From NCBI GenBank assembly GCA_012033595.1, contig JAAUQL010000002.1, forward strand, positions 1-64,000: 64,000 bases of DNA, read 5' to 3'. Origin of the DNA: Cyclobacteriaceae bacterium. Lineage in GTDB: Bacteria > Bacteroidota > Bacteroidia > Cytophagales > Cyclobacteriaceae. The translations under genes were made by a program, and so were the position numbers. Within the stretch, counting starts at the first letter, position 1. Each line of letters opens with the position of its first letter. The notes under the pieces are model-generated. The model was not told where the DNA came from. It was given only the letters and a program-made list of their open reading frames with translations, and did not search any database. Positions 1-9,217 of the stretch are shown here, one piece after another.

Positions 1-519
1 CTTCAGCGGTGGTAAGTTTTCCACCAACCAACATGATGCTATACTGGCCGTTGCCATTGTACGTAATGGTTTTGTGCCTTCGATCAGGTTACCATTGACC
101 ATGAATTGGTCAAAAGTGACAATACGCTGCGAACCTGCTACCGAAGGCTGTCCCGTGAGCGTGATGATAATTTTTCCACTTTTCACCACACCAAAATTAG
201 AGGTACATGAGCCGTCGTACTCGATGGTGATCACCTTGGGAAATCCGGCATCGTCTGGTTTCTCGACGGTTCGGGTCATACAATTGCCAAAGCCAAAGCC
301 AAATGAAACTGATTCTTCCCGGCCAGAAGAAAGACTTTCGTAAGGCAGGGCATCTTCTACATCTGCTTCCAATTGGGCAAATGCATTTTCAGCAAACGCT
401 GTTTCTTCAAGCACTTCCTGGTTTGCTGCCGGTTCTTCATTGTTGCAGCCAGCCAAAACAAATACCATAAACACTGTAGTAAGCATGGCTATGGTTCCTT
501 TTTTCATAAGATTTTTCAT
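1..519 (-). CDS. Putative secreted lipoprotein, 3' end outside window, one frame break
   Basis: The gene starts at 519 (MKNLMKKGT...) with a second possible Met at 507, and runs off the left edge. The N-terminus is a lipoprotein signal: basic residues, a hydrophobic stretch and a lipobox ending LAGC, so the mature protein should begin at Cys25 and be membrane anchored. The rest (acidic linker, a Gly/Phe-rich stretch, then alternating beta-like segments such as GKIIITLTG) looks like a Bacteroidota family of small beta-rich lipoproteins of unknown function, recalled by pattern only. Near 70-73 the frame changes: adding one base to the run of four T (plus strand) converts the tail into a sensible continuation beginning TITYNGNGQYSIM. 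Function unknown. Confidence 0.7.
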   Translation of the reverse strand, partial: MKNLMKKGTIAMLTTVFMVFVLAGCNNEEPAANQEVLEETAFAENAFAQLEADVEDALPYESLSSGREESVSFGFGFGNCMTRTVEKPDDAGFPKVITIEYDGSCTSNFGVVKSGKIIITLTGQPSVAGSQRIVTFDQFMVNGNLIEGTKPLRTMATASIASCWLVENLPPLK

Positions 520-715
520 AACGATTTCATTTAAATTTGTCATTAGAAACCTGTCAGAGAAAAAGGTTTAATCACATCAGAAAAAAAATGACCATACCGG
601 GTTAAACAATCGATGGCACAGGTATCGGACTGCCATCGCTACGGAGTTGGTACACCAGGAGCCAGCCATTTCGAAATCGCCAAAAAATGGGCAAAATTCC
701 GCTAAATCCAAGCAT

Positions 716-1495
716 TTATGGCACAAATTGCTTCCACTGATTTTGATACAAATCCGGTCTGGGCACGAATTGAAATTTTTCCATAGCGGACTCAAACTGA
801 GAATAAATCGGAACTCCGGGCTCTAAACCAAATTCGGTGTAGATCCTTGGCGACTTGATGGTGAGCTCCTGTCCATGGTATTTTTTGTTTTTATCCCATA
901 CGATTTTACCCTCCTTTACAAAAGGAAAGAATGCAAGCCCTCCATGTGCACGAACATCGTCATAGTCAAAGCCATATTCACGGTCGCACCAGGCGCCGAA
1001 AGTTAACGGCTGGCTGGCATTGGCGCTAATGGTAGCATGAGCCCAGCCGGGTGGCACCAATACGACTTCGCCAGGGAGGGCATGCACGGCAAAGCAACGA
1101 CCGGGGTAATCGTTGGCGCTTTCCTGCATGTAGATGATGGCCTCGCCCGACCAGATTTCATAAACCTCTGGCGTTGACCAACCCTGGGCGTAGTCGGATT
1201 TTTTATGAATATGGCCCTGACTGCGGACAGGTTCTTTTCCCAAAGTACCGGCGGCATAGGTAACTACACCAAAGAGCAGATGGCGCTGCTCCAGCGGCTC
1301 TTTATGCTTGATTTTACCCACATCCATGGCAATAGCATAGACCTGTTCGGGGCCGCTGCACTCCGGATCCCACAGGCTTTTTCTAATGGCATCGAGCGTC
1401 CTGATCTCGACATCGGGGCCAAAGGTTTCATTTCCATAGCTAAAGCCCATAGGCTTAGCGATTGGTTTAATATCAAATCCGGGGTTGAATTGCAT
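716..1495 (-). CDS. Cupin-type glucose-6-phosphate isomerase family protein (copy 1)
   Basis: The 259-residue protein carries the metal-binding cupin pattern of the archaeal-type phosphoglucose isomerases: GHIH at residues 94-97, a Glu at about 110 and a His at 153 in PPGWAHATIS. These enzymes interconvert glucose 6-phosphate and fructose 6-phosphate in the cytoplasm. Compared with the second copy at 6629-7183 it has about six extra residues between the His pair and the Glu, and long N- and C-terminal extensions, so its substrate may differ. I place the start at MQFNPGFDIKP (1495), because the longer open frame to 1600 runs into the start of the upstream gene's 3' region and has no family-like sequence. 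It is the last gene of the sugar operon, just after mannose-6-phosphate isomerase. Family assignment is good; the exact substrate is inferred. Confidence 0.75.
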   Translation of the reverse strand: MQFNPGFDIKPIAKPMGFSYGNETFGPDVEIRTLDAIRKSLWDPECSGPEQVYAIAMDVGKIKHKEPLEQRHLLFGVVTYAAGTLGKEPVRSQGHIHKKSDYAQGWSTPEVYEIWSGEAIIYMQESANDYPGRCFAVHALPGEVVLVPPGWAHATISANASQPLTFGAWCDREYGFDYDDVRAHGGLAFFPFVKEGKIVWDKNKKYHGQELTIKSPRIYTEFGLEPGVPIYSQFESAMEKFQFVPRPDLYQNQWKQFVP

Positions 1496-1566
1496 TATTT
1501 GAAATGTTAAGTATGAGGTAATTTTTGTCTTTACGCTATTTTGCGCTTCAAATTCAACAGCCAATA

Positions 1567-3312
1567 TTACGAACGCACAAAAGCCTTGAGCGTGCCACAT
1601 TTTTGACCTTCGCCTCTGCCGTATGGTCTAATGGTATAGTTTCCGAGATGTGCCGGCATAATCCACGTTTCGGCATAATGAACCACAAAAGGCTCAAACT
1701 CATGATTTGGGCTTTCGATGATGGCTTCATCGCCCTCGATGAGGCAATTGACATCGACGCTGTTAAATCTTTCGTGCAACACCTCCTTGGTAAACCAATG
1801 CCTTCGGGTCTCTATAAATTCCCGCTCGTGAAGGCCGGTGCGTTCCTCTACCCAGCCATCACCTTCTGCGATTACCTCAATGGCATTGATCAGTTCCTTT
1901 TTGCAATAGTCCTCTTTTCTGTTCCATTGAATATTTGCTTTGCCATGTTCAATATTGATCGGTCGAGGCTTGCCATCCATGCCGAGGCGCCCCCAATCCC
2001 ACAGCTTGAAGGTGAAAATATAGGGGGTGGCTGAAATTTCCAGCACCAACGAATCTTCTCCTGAACAATGCACCGTTCCTGCCGGAATCAAGACATGATC
2101 ATGTTTTTTAATTGGCCATTTGCCGACGTGCTTCTCCGCGTCAAACTTGCCACTTACTTTGGAGGCTTCCAGTTCGTCGATCATCTGATCCGGATTGACA
2201 TCATCTTTAAGACCCAAATATACAAATGCGCCTTCTTTGGCATCGAGCATGTAGTAGCTCTCGTCCTGGGTGTAGTGCATCCCAAATTTTTCCTGAATAT
2301 ATTCCGTAAGCGGATGTACCTGAAGGCTCAGGTTGCCACCGCCGAAGGTATCGAGCAAATCGTACCTAATCGGAAACTCATCGCCAAACCTGCCATGAAC
2401 TGGCTTGCCCAGTAGCTTTTCCGGATAACGGAACACAAGATTGATAGAGGGCGATTCGATCATGTCCTCTCCAAATTTCAGAAATAGGCTGTTTTCTTCC
2501 GGCACGCAATTGAAGCACCAGGCGTAGTTGACCGCACTGGGATCGAGATTGCACTTTTCTTTCATCCACTGGCCGCCCCAAGGCCCCGGATCGAAAAACG
2601 GCACGACGCTAAATGGTCTGTTGATCGCTTGCTCAAAGCCGGTGCGCATAGCAGCTCCGGAAACCATTTTTGGTTCGCCGGCTTTGTTGGTGTCGAGCAC
2701 AAAATCCCATTTGTCAAACAGCTTTTTTTTGAGTCGGTCACAAGCTCGCCAATCGACAAAAAAACCCTGTTTGTAGAGCAGCATCCAGTCTTCGGTATTT
2801 CTATTTTTCACTCCGACATTATCTACCTCATGTTTTCGCATCCTCAGTTGGATCTCCCACCTGGCCATATCAGCATAAACCAACAGGTCGTAGTCGGCAG
2901 CTATCAAAGATGCGCCTGTACCATAAATGATGGTGACCCCTTCGGAGATGGCCAGCAGGTTTTGCGTGTTTTTGACCTTGTGCTCATCGAAATAATCATC
3001 TATGTTTAGTCTGGTCAGATATCCAAAAATCCTGTCATCGGTGACATCCGGATACACCATCTGCCTGATTTCTTCTTCCGGTTTCATCAACATAGATGCC
3101 TCGACCCACTGATCGTATTGCAAACCATTTTGAAGCCCTTCCACCAATTCTTCATGTATCACACCCTGGTAAGTCTCGATCACAACAATCGGTTTTTTGT
3201 TTTCAAGGTTTTGAATGGCCAGATTCAGGCTTTGGCAAATGGATGCCCAACCCCTGGCAACGTCAAATGCTTGTTTTACTTCTACAAATGGTTTGTTGTT
3301 AAAATTTGTCAT
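1567..3312 (-). CDS. manA: Class I mannose-6-phosphate isomerase with extra N-terminal domain
   Basis: This 581-residue protein is much longer than ordinary ManA (about 300-400). The C-terminal half holds the type I phosphomannose isomerase core: FGGGNLSLQVHPLTEY (zinc-ligand Gln/His), the Glu of DESYYML, and IPAGTVHCSGEDSLVLEIS. The reaction is mannose 6-phosphate to fructose 6-phosphate. The first roughly 230 residues (YGTGASLIAADYDLLVYAD, MARWEIQLRMR) resemble a degenerate nucleoside-kinase-like fold without a P-loop; I infer a regulatory or structural role and know of similar long ManA proteins in Bacteroidota. It lies 31 bp downstream of the GH2 gene and upstream of a cupin isomerase, in a unidirectional operon that feeds hexose phosphates into glycolysis. 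Symbol by family; function of the N-terminal part unknown. Confidence 0.8.
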   Translation of the reverse strand: MTNFNNKPFVEVKQAFDVARGWASICQSLNLAIQNLENKKPIVVIETYQGVIHEELVEGLQNGLQYDQWVEASMLMKPEEEIRQMVYPDVTDDRIFGYLTRLNIDDYFDEHKVKNTQNLLAISEGVTIIYGTGASLIAADYDLLVYADMARWEIQLRMRKHEVDNVGVKNRNTEDWMLLYKQGFFVDWRACDRLKKKLFDKWDFVLDTNKAGEPKMVSGAAMRTGFEQAINRPFSVVPFFDPGPWGGQWMKEKCNLDPSAVNYAWCFNCVPEENSLFLKFGEDMIESPSINLVFRYPEKLLGKPVHGRFGDEFPIRYDLLDTFGGGNLSLQVHPLTEYIQEKFGMHYTQDESYYMLDAKEGAFVYLGLKDDVNPDQMIDELEASKVSGKFDAEKHVGKWPIKKHDHVLIPAGTVHCSGEDSLVLEISATPYIFTFKLWDWGRLGMDGKPRPINIEHGKANIQWNRKEDYCKKELINAIEVIAEGDGWVEERTGLHEREFIETRRHWFTKEVLHERFNSVDVNCLIEGDEAIIESPNHEFEPFVVHYAETWIMPAHLGNYTIRPYGRGEGQKCGTLKAFVRS

Positions 3313-3343
3313 GGCTATATATCTTATTCAATTTCTCCTTCAT

Positions 3344-5482
3344 TCATTCTACCCTAAACTCCCTAATACTTTTTACCAGCTCGCCTTCATGTTCAATTTG
3401 TGCAACTATCTGATAGGCTCCCATTTTCTCCGGCATCTGCATCTCCAGTTTTACTATTGCCTTTTCGTAGGGCGCTGCTGATACTTCAATCACTGATTCG
3501 CCCGTTTTCTCATCATTTTGGTATATTGCCAGACTCAGTTTCCCTTTCCAATCCATACCTAAGTCATTGATCAGATGCACCGGGACAGATACTACTGCGC
3601 CCGCAGAAAATGATTTGTCCCAAAGTTCCACCATCAAACCTACCGGGCTGAAGGCAGGTTTTACATATTTAAAGAACTGCGGTTCGTAGGTGAGCTGTTC
3701 TAAATCGATGAAATTGTCGCTGGTCTGGCCTCGTGGCGCTTCAGACCGTGAATATCCCAACCCGCAGAAGTGCATAACGGCGGCACTGGTGCGATGTGCC
3801 CGCCAGTATTCGGTGAGTATGGCCATGGTGCGGGCATAGGCTTCATATTTTTGTTGTTTGGTCACAGCTTCCGGAAAAGCCACCTCATATACCCGGTCGG
3901 TAAGGGTAGTGGGCGTACCGTCGCGATTGAGCCACATCCAGGCATATTCATTGATGATAATGGGATTTTGGTACCTGCCGCTGTCAGCTTTGGGCGTATG
4001 TTCGTTGGGATCGTTGGCAGGAATATGGACATCGGACAATAAATCTTTGAGTGCCCCCGCGGCAGATGGTGTGCCACCCACATAATATCTGACGAAGAAA
4101 TAGGGATGCGATTCGATGGCATCAGACTCGCTCACCGGCGCACCATAGCCATTGTCCCAGGGGCGGTCAGACAGATCGAGCTCACGCACCAGGCGTATGG
4201 CATCGCCGGTCACTTCGGTTACCGATTCGTTTTGTGCATCCCAAATGACAACTGAAGGATGGTTCCATCTTTCGCGCATCCAGTGTTCATACTCCCGTGC
4301 CAGTTGCGCAGCATTCAATTCTTTTTGAAACTCTTTGAAACCGTTTGTTCCTGTCCAGATGGGAAATTCATCCTGAATCAAAAAACCAAGGCTGTCTGCA
4401 ATGTCGTACCAGCGCTCAGGCGGAAAACCGATGCAATAGCGGATGCTGTTCCAGTTCATCTCTTTAAAGCGACGGTGAAGGGTAGTTGCCCATTGCTTTT
4501 CCCAGGGTAGCTGATTGCGGTTGGGGTCTTCGAAAAACCTGTAGATACACACATTGGTGCCGCGCATGTAGTAGGGCTGGCCGTTGAGCAGAAACACATC
4601 GCCGTTGGGCTGGGCTTCAAAAGTGCGCATGCCAAACCGGGTAGTCAAATTGTCTCCCTCGGTTTTTAATTCCAGCTCGTAGAGAAAGGGGTTTTCTGGT
4701 GTCCAAAGGTTTACTGATGACAGTGTAGCGCTAAAATCTGCCAAAACCCGGGTATTATTATGGGTGTTGGCCTGGGTGATTTCCCCTTCTGAAACAATCT
4801 TCTTTGAGGCAAGCTCCCGGATGGTATAATTCATGCGAAGGCCACCCCCTACGGTCGCTGTTTCTATTTCTGCCACAACCCGCACCTGGCCTTTATCGAT
4901 ATCTGGCGCTACCTGAATATTTGCAATGAAGGGGTATCCCGATACGGTCAGGCTTACCTCATCGTAAATTCCCGGGATGTACTTCATTTTTTCAAAATCA
5001 TGGCCATTGACCACGGTGTCGGGCAGGTTGTTGTAGGTTCCTACTGCCACGAGTAGTTCATTTTCCTGGCCATCGGTATGCACAAATGGCTTAATATCGA
5101 GTTTCGTGGGCGTGAAATTATATGGATTTTCGCCGGCCAATTTGCCGTTGACAAATACCTTGGTGAAGTACTTTGCTTTATTAATTTTTAAACGAATCAC
5201 GTCGCCATTGTCACTCGAGAAGGTGCGTTTGTGCCAATAGACGACATCCTGATAGGCTGTGTCTTGTATATCCAATGTGGGCGTGGACATATCTACCAGT
5301 CCTGGTACGGGCACGGTTGATGGAAATTCGTCTGGAATTTCGTCAAAAGAACCTGTTTTGGCTATTTGCCACACACCGTTTAGGCTCACCACCTTTCTGC
5401 CATTTTCCACATTTTGACAGGAAGAGAAGACCATTACCATGAATAAAATGAAGAAAAGATTTTTGTTCGAATGAAGTTTCAT
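3344..5482 (-). CDS. Secreted lipoprotein glycoside hydrolase, family GH2
   Basis: The 712-residue protein begins with a lipoprotein signal ending FSSC (Cys22), so it should sit in the periplasm or on the outer membrane. GH2 architecture is visible: an N-terminal sugar-binding domain starting VSLNGVWQIA, an immunoglobulin-like domain, then a TIM barrel with WNSIRYCIGFPPERWYDIAD, the acid/base Glu419 in WDAQNES and the probable nucleophile Glu512 in INEYAWMW. Members hydrolyse beta-galactosides, beta-glucuronides or beta-mannosides; the neighbouring mannose-6-phosphate isomerase and ROK kinase suggest a hexose product phosphorylated in the cytoplasm, but the linkage cannot be read from sequence. 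It is 19 bp downstream of the ROK kinase in the same operon. Confidence 0.88.
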   Translation of the reverse strand: MKLHSNKNLFFILFMVMVFSSCQNVENGRKVVSLNGVWQIAKTGSFDEIPDEFPSTVPVPGLVDMSTPTLDIQDTAYQDVVYWHKRTFSSDNGDVIRLKINKAKYFTKVFVNGKLAGENPYNFTPTKLDIKPFVHTDGQENELLVAVGTYNNLPDTVVNGHDFEKMKYIPGIYDEVSLTVSGYPFIANIQVAPDIDKGQVRVVAEIETATVGGGLRMNYTIRELASKKIVSEGEITQANTHNNTRVLADFSATLSSVNLWTPENPFLYELELKTEGDNLTTRFGMRTFEAQPNGDVFLLNGQPYYMRGTNVCIYRFFEDPNRNQLPWEKQWATTLHRRFKEMNWNSIRYCIGFPPERWYDIADSLGFLIQDEFPIWTGTNGFKEFQKELNAAQLAREYEHWMRERWNHPSVVIWDAQNESVTEVTGDAIRLVRELDLSDRPWDNGYGAPVSESDAIESHPYFFVRYYVGGTPSAAGALKDLLSDVHIPANDPNEHTPKADSGRYQNPIIINEYAWMWLNRDGTPTTLTDRVYEVAFPEAVTKQQKYEAYARTMAILTEYWRAHRTSAAVMHFCGLGYSRSEAPRGQTSDNFIDLEQLTYEPQFFKYVKPAFSPVGLMVELWDKSFSAGAVVSVPVHLINDLGMDWKGKLSLAIYQNDEKTGESVIEVSAAPYEKAIVKLEMQMPEKMGAYQIVAQIEHEGELVKSIREFRVE

Positions 5483-5501
5483 ATCAAATTATTTTATTTT
5501 A

Positions 5502-6446
5502 CTAATTCAGTTGTGAGCGCACCAGATAGTCGGCACCGTACAATGCCGCATCGTTAATGTTTTGAGCGACCAAAATCTGCACTTTTCCCCAGGGAGTCCA
5601 TGCATATTCACTGATTCTGGTTTGCAATTGCGGGATGATTACCGGGGCACTTTTCATGATACCGCCACTCAGTATTATTACTTCAGGGTCGAAAGCATGT
5701 ATCATGGTGATGATGCCCGCCGACCAAACAGAAAAGCAATGATCGAGCACTTCAGTGGCCACCAGGTCGCCGGAGGCGGCATGTCTAAAAAGTGCCTCAA
5801 AATCCAGCGTGTTTTCCTTTTGTAAGGTGCTGGTTCCAAAGCCCAAATGTGACCGGATCAAGTCAGGCAGCTTCCATGTAGATGTTTCCGCCTCCATACA
5901 TCCGATATTGCCACAGGTGCATTTGCCCCCCCGGTGGTTTACCGTGAAATGGCCGCTGAGGTTTCCGGCCTGAAAATGCTTGCCGCGGAGCAATCTGCCT
6001 TCGATCAACACTCCGGAGCCTATGCCTGTGCCCAGGGTGACCATCACGATGTTTTCCCATCCCCGGCCTATACCATGTTGCCATTCACCAAGCAAGGCAA
6101 CGCGTGCATCATTTTCGGCAAATAGCGGACAGTCCCAGTTGTTTTTGGCCCAGGCGACCAAGTCGATGTCCGGGCCGTCGTCATATTTCTGATTGGTAGA
6201 GATGATCCTGTTTGCGCGCGAATCGACCAATCCTGCAAAGGAAAAACCAATGCCCAGCAGGTCCTTTTGTACCAGTTGATTTGACTTTAGCATGGCATGT
6301 ATGTTCCTCTCCAAATCCGGAAGCTGAGATTTTAAACCTGAAGCCGACTGTGCCGCCATCTCGCGACGATCGGTCAAAACTCCATCTTGCACCAGCCCGA
6401 TTTTTATCACGGTTCCCCCCAAATCAATGCCTATGGTATTTGTCAT
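5502..6446 (-). CDS. ROK-family sugar kinase
   Basis: The 314-residue cytoplasmic kinase has the ATP-binding DLGGT motif close to the N-terminus, the catalytic Asp113 in ENDARVALLGEW, a GTGIGSGV loop and the ROK zinc signature CTCGNIGCMEAETS. It probably phosphorylates glucose, mannose or a related hexose at C6. I start at 6446 (MTNTIGIDLGG) rather than at the upstream Met at 6512, since family members begin only a few residues before DLGGT. It lies between a cupin isomerase and the GH2 glycosidase, which fits a release-import-phosphorylate-isomerise scheme. The precise hexose is not determinable. Confidence 0.85.
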   Translation of the reverse strand: MTNTIGIDLGGTVIKIGLVQDGVLTDRREMAAQSASGLKSQLPDLERNIHAMLKSNQLVQKDLLGIGFSFAGLVDSRANRIISTNQKYDDGPDIDLVAWAKNNWDCPLFAENDARVALLGEWQHGIGRGWENIVMVTLGTGIGSGVLIEGRLLRGKHFQAGNLSGHFTVNHRGGKCTCGNIGCMEAETSTWKLPDLIRSHLGFGTSTLQKENTLDFEALFRHAASGDLVATEVLDHCFSVWSAGIITMIHAFDPEVIILSGGIMKSAPVIIPQLQTRISEYAWTPWGKVQILVAQNINDAALYGADYLVRSQLN

Positions 6447-6628
6447 ATTAAATCCTTTTGCGGTATTATGTTGCCTTCTGCCAAGTTTAGGTCGGTAAAA
6501 GGGTACTTTCACCCGTTACTTTTTGCTTCTAAAAGACCGACCTGCCACCAGGTACAATTGCCCAATTATTTGTTTTAATAAGAATGATCATCTGACCATT
6601 TCATTTTTTAGTGTGCTCTTCATTTATC

Positions 6629-7183
6629 TCATACCAATGCCGGCTTGCCATTGCGCTCTACCAATCGCGCGCTGAAACCTTCGTGAAGTATGGTGCCATA
6701 GTCATGCCCTGCATCCGAGGGCCAGCACGCACCAAATGTCATTGGTGCGTTACCGACATTTACCGTTCGATGGGCCACATGAGCTGGCATGTAGTGCAGG
6801 CTACCCGGCGTCATCTCTTTTGCCCAGGTTTTTCGGTCGCGATCCATATAAAGCAACACCCCCTGGCCTTGGATGCACCAATAGTATTCGCCCCGATCGC
6901 CTTTGGCATGAAAGTGCCCTTTGGTCATAAAGTATTCATCCCCCACTTTTCCCGGATAAATGGTAGTATTTCCAAAAAACAATCCGCCTTCGGTTCCCTC
7001 TGCGACAGGAAAATAATACTGAACGTGGTAGGCAAGCATATCTTGTGGCAGGGCGGCGCGGGCAGCCTCATCGGCAAATATGCCCTTGAGATCGGCAATG
7101 CGGGCAGTTTTTTCACCAATGCTGTTACCGCTCAGTTGGCCTGTGCTGTTGTTGAAAAATAATTCTGGTTTTAAAATATTCAT
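6629..7183 (-). CDS. pgiA: Cupin-type glucose-6-phosphate isomerase (copy 2)
   Basis: The 184-residue protein has the normal length and metal-ligand spacing of cupin phosphoglucose isomerases: His90 and His92 in TKGHFHAKGDRGE, Glu99, and a later His (135 or 138) in YMPAHVAHRT. It should interconvert glucose 6-phosphate and fructose 6-phosphate in the cytoplasm using a bound divalent metal. This copy matches the classic family better than the one at 716-1495. It sits between the small GH2-like remnant and the ROK kinase; the 182-bp gap to the kinase is the widest in the operon, so a second promoter there is possible although I see no consensus. Confidence 0.85.
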   Translation of the reverse strand: MNILKPELFFNNSTGQLSGNSIGEKTARIADLKGIFADEAARAALPQDMLAYHVQYYFPVAEGTEGGLFFGNTTIYPGKVGDEYFMTKGHFHAKGDRGEYYWCIQGQGVLLYMDRDRKTWAKEMTPGSLHYMPAHVAHRTVNVGNAPMTFGACWPSDAGHDYGTILHEGFSARLVERNGKPALV

Positions 7184-7220
7184 GTTCTAATGGTTTATTC
7201 ATCCAATAATAGACTATCGC

Positions 7221-7808
7221 CTATGCCTGCATTTTATGGTTCGATTTCAAAATATTGATGTACGCCTTGCTACGTTGCACCTCTGCCGGTGTATGCGTGC
7301 CTTTGAACGCACTAACCAGGGTATAACCTCCGGGGGTTTTTGGCAATTTCATCACCACCGGGCAGTGCATTTCCCCGAAAGGGGCTATATCTATGCTTTG
7401 TTTCTGAGACCAAACTACCCTGGACTGTGCATCATAAAATTTGATGGTGACAGCGCCCATTTCTGTCTTTGAGAAATCATTAATGGCTTTGATGGTAAAA
7501 AGCAACTGCGCGTCGGGTTCATGGGGTGCAAACCGCTTCATGTAACGCTCGTCGGGGTGATTGATAAAAACTGTCGAGGGTGCAAAAGCATGTTTGAACC
7601 ATGGCTGCACAGGCTCCGGTTCCAGGTCTTTGATGTTGTTGATATACCCGTCGCCGGTGTAGCCAAAGTTATTGGTGAGGTGGGTAAATGCCAACACACC
7701 GGCATGCGCCCTGTCAAATTGCCAGGTGCCATTTAAAACCATTGTTGTGCGCTGCGCATTGGCCGCCAGAGCCAGAAAAATGAGGGAGCATAGCATCATC
7801 TGTTTCAT
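7221..7808 (-). pseudogene. Secreted GH2-like remnant lacking the catalytic domain
   Basis: A 195-residue open frame with a signal peptide (cleavage likely after ALAANA). Residues 23-30 (MVLNGTWQFD) read like the N-terminus of a GH2 glycosidase. The text then jumps directly to FTHLTNNFGYTGDGYINNIKDLEP and a beta-rich end with KTPGGYTLV, which resembles the end of a GH2 barrel plus the C-terminal domain. No catalytic Glu motif is present. I infer an in-frame internal deletion of a GH2 gene, or an assembly collapse; alternatively a free-standing binding domain. It is 11 bp downstream of the GntR regulator and co-directional with the operon. Confidence 0.45.
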
Positions 7809-7819
7809 ATCTGATGTTT

Positions 7820-8824
7820 TTATAAAGATGCCCTAAAGATGATTTTTCCCGGATTTTCCAGGTGTTCGGTTTTGTTTTTGAATAGCATATCAATCACGGT
7901 ATACCCCATTTGCTCAAAATCGGTGGTGATGGTGGTAATGCCTTCGGCGATGATTTCCTTGTATGGCGAGTCGTTGTAGCTGATCAGCCCTATGTCGCTA
8001 CCCAACAGCATTTTCCTGGCTTTGCAGGTTTTTACCAGGCTTACAAAGTCCCTATCATCGAGCAGCAGGTACATATCGCCTGGTTCAATGTCCCTGTTTT
8101 TGATACCCCGCAGGAGCTGATAGGGGAGCTGATGTTGCTTGCAAAATGATATAAAACCTTTTTCCAACTCCTTAAATTGCTGTCGCTGATCGTTATGGAC
8201 AAAATAGATATGTTTGTATTTTTTGATAGCATCGACTGCTTCATTGAGTCCTCGAAGGATGTCCTTTTCGAAATGCTGACACACACTTCGGTATTTTTTG
8301 CCATATCGCACAAGTCCCTGATCGATGATGAAAACTTTCTTTTTGGGCAGAATTTTCAATACCTCATCAGTTTCGCTGCTAATGATGGGCACAATCATAT
8401 ATGCCGTGAAATTACCTGCGGCATTTTTGATCAGTGTATCAAAAGCCTTCTGGTTGCCATGATGAAAATAAATATCAATCACTGCGCTGTCGCCTATGCT
8501 TTTTTTCATGGCATCGTACAGTACCTCCTTGTATGCTGTCATTTTATCCAGCAGTAAAAAAATATTGTGCCGTTCGGCAATGTCGGTTTTGGCGATGAAA
8601 TATCCTTTGCCTATGCTGGAAGAGATAATACCTCGGTGCTTCAGCTCGCTGTAGGCAGTGAGCACAGTATCCTGAGAGAGACTGTACTGACTGGTGAGGG
8701 CATTTAATGATGGGATTTTATCGCCCAGTTGCAATTTGCCATCTCCAATAGCAGCGATGATCGATTCTACAATCTGCTTGTATTTGGCAGTGCCAGACGC
8801 ATCATTGATCTTGATTAGCTCCAT
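7820..8824 (-). CDS. GntR-type regulator with periplasmic-binding-protein-like sensor domain
   Basis: The 334-residue protein has an N-terminal GntR winged helix (about residues 10-75: KIPSLNALTSQYSLSQDTVLTAYSELKHRGII, with GKGYFI at the wing). It continues into a LacI/sugar-binding-like domain ending in TITTDFEQMGYTVIDMLF. Such chimeric GntR/Peripla_BP regulators control sugar operons in Bacteroidota. It is the first gene of the minus-strand sugar operon ending at 716, so it probably autoregulates and senses a sugar or sugar phosphate from that pathway. Inverted repeats at 8835-8846 and 8868-8888 upstream are candidate operators. Confidence 0.85.
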   Translation of the reverse strand: MELIKINDASGTAKYKQIVESIIAAIGDGKLQLGDKIPSLNALTSQYSLSQDTVLTAYSELKHRGIISSSIGKGYFIAKTDIAERHNIFLLLDKMTAYKEVLYDAMKKSIGDSAVIDIYFHHGNQKAFDTLIKNAAGNFTAYMIVPIISSETDEVLKILPKKKVFIIDQGLVRYGKKYRSVCQHFEKDILRGLNEAVDAIKKYKHIYFVHNDQRQQFKELEKGFISFCKQHQLPYQLLRGIKNRDIEPGDMYLLLDDRDFVSLVKTCKARKMLLGSDIGLISYNDSPYKEIIAEGITTITTDFEQMGYTVIDMLFKNKTEHLENPGKIIFRASL

Positions 8825-8834
8825 TATTATCGCA

Positions 8835-8888
8835 TACCTCTAGGTAGTACTATGCAAAAATAATGAAAGTATTGGTAATGGAAATACT
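8835..8888 (-). promoter_or_regulatory. Promoter and candidate operator region of the sugar operon
   Basis: Upstream of the GntR start (8824) the minus strand has TATTTTTG at about 8855-8862, a match to the Bacteroidota -7 element TAnnTTTG; the -33 element is weak (ATTT). Two inverted repeats bracket it: TACCT-N2-AGGTA at 8835-8846 and AGTATT-N9-AATACT at 8868-8888. Either could bind the GntR regulator encoded just downstream; this is inference from position. Confidence 0.45.
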
Positions 8889-9217
8889 CTGCCGGAGTTT
8901 TTGTTGAAGCAATCACTGTATTATGGCCGATTCGAAATATTGCTGGGGAAAAAGGCCTCTGTCTTCTGCTGTTAAAACCGCAAAGCCTGTTTTACCGCTG
9001 CTGTAGCATTTTGCCCGGGCAATTCAATAGCATTTTTCTAAATAAGCTGCGGCAGTTTTTAATTGTAGTGAAAAAAGTGCCTTCATCACCCGACAACTCG
9101 ATGCCCCGCTTGTAAACTTAAATTCCTGAAATCGCAAAGGCACATCGAAGGAATGTTGCGGATAAAGGTGTGTATCAAAAACGTACAAATACTGCCCGTT
9201 TGAGAGATTCATTGTAA
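8889..9217. other. Intergenic gap between divergent genes
   Basis: Apart from the operators on the left and the CotH-like gene's promoter on the right, I see no convincing gene here. A 62-codon minus-strand frame at 9024-9212 has no recognisable features. Confidence 0.4.

Noticed and set aside
613-705. 30-codon plus-strand frame between the lipoprotein and the cupin gene
   Set aside because: Too short, no promoter and no recognisable family.
577-795. 72-codon minus-strand frame
   Set aside because: Overlaps the true 3' end of the cupin isomerase in another frame; a shadow.
9024-9212. 62-codon minus-strand frame
   Set aside because: No start context, family resemblance or supporting promoter; likely chance.
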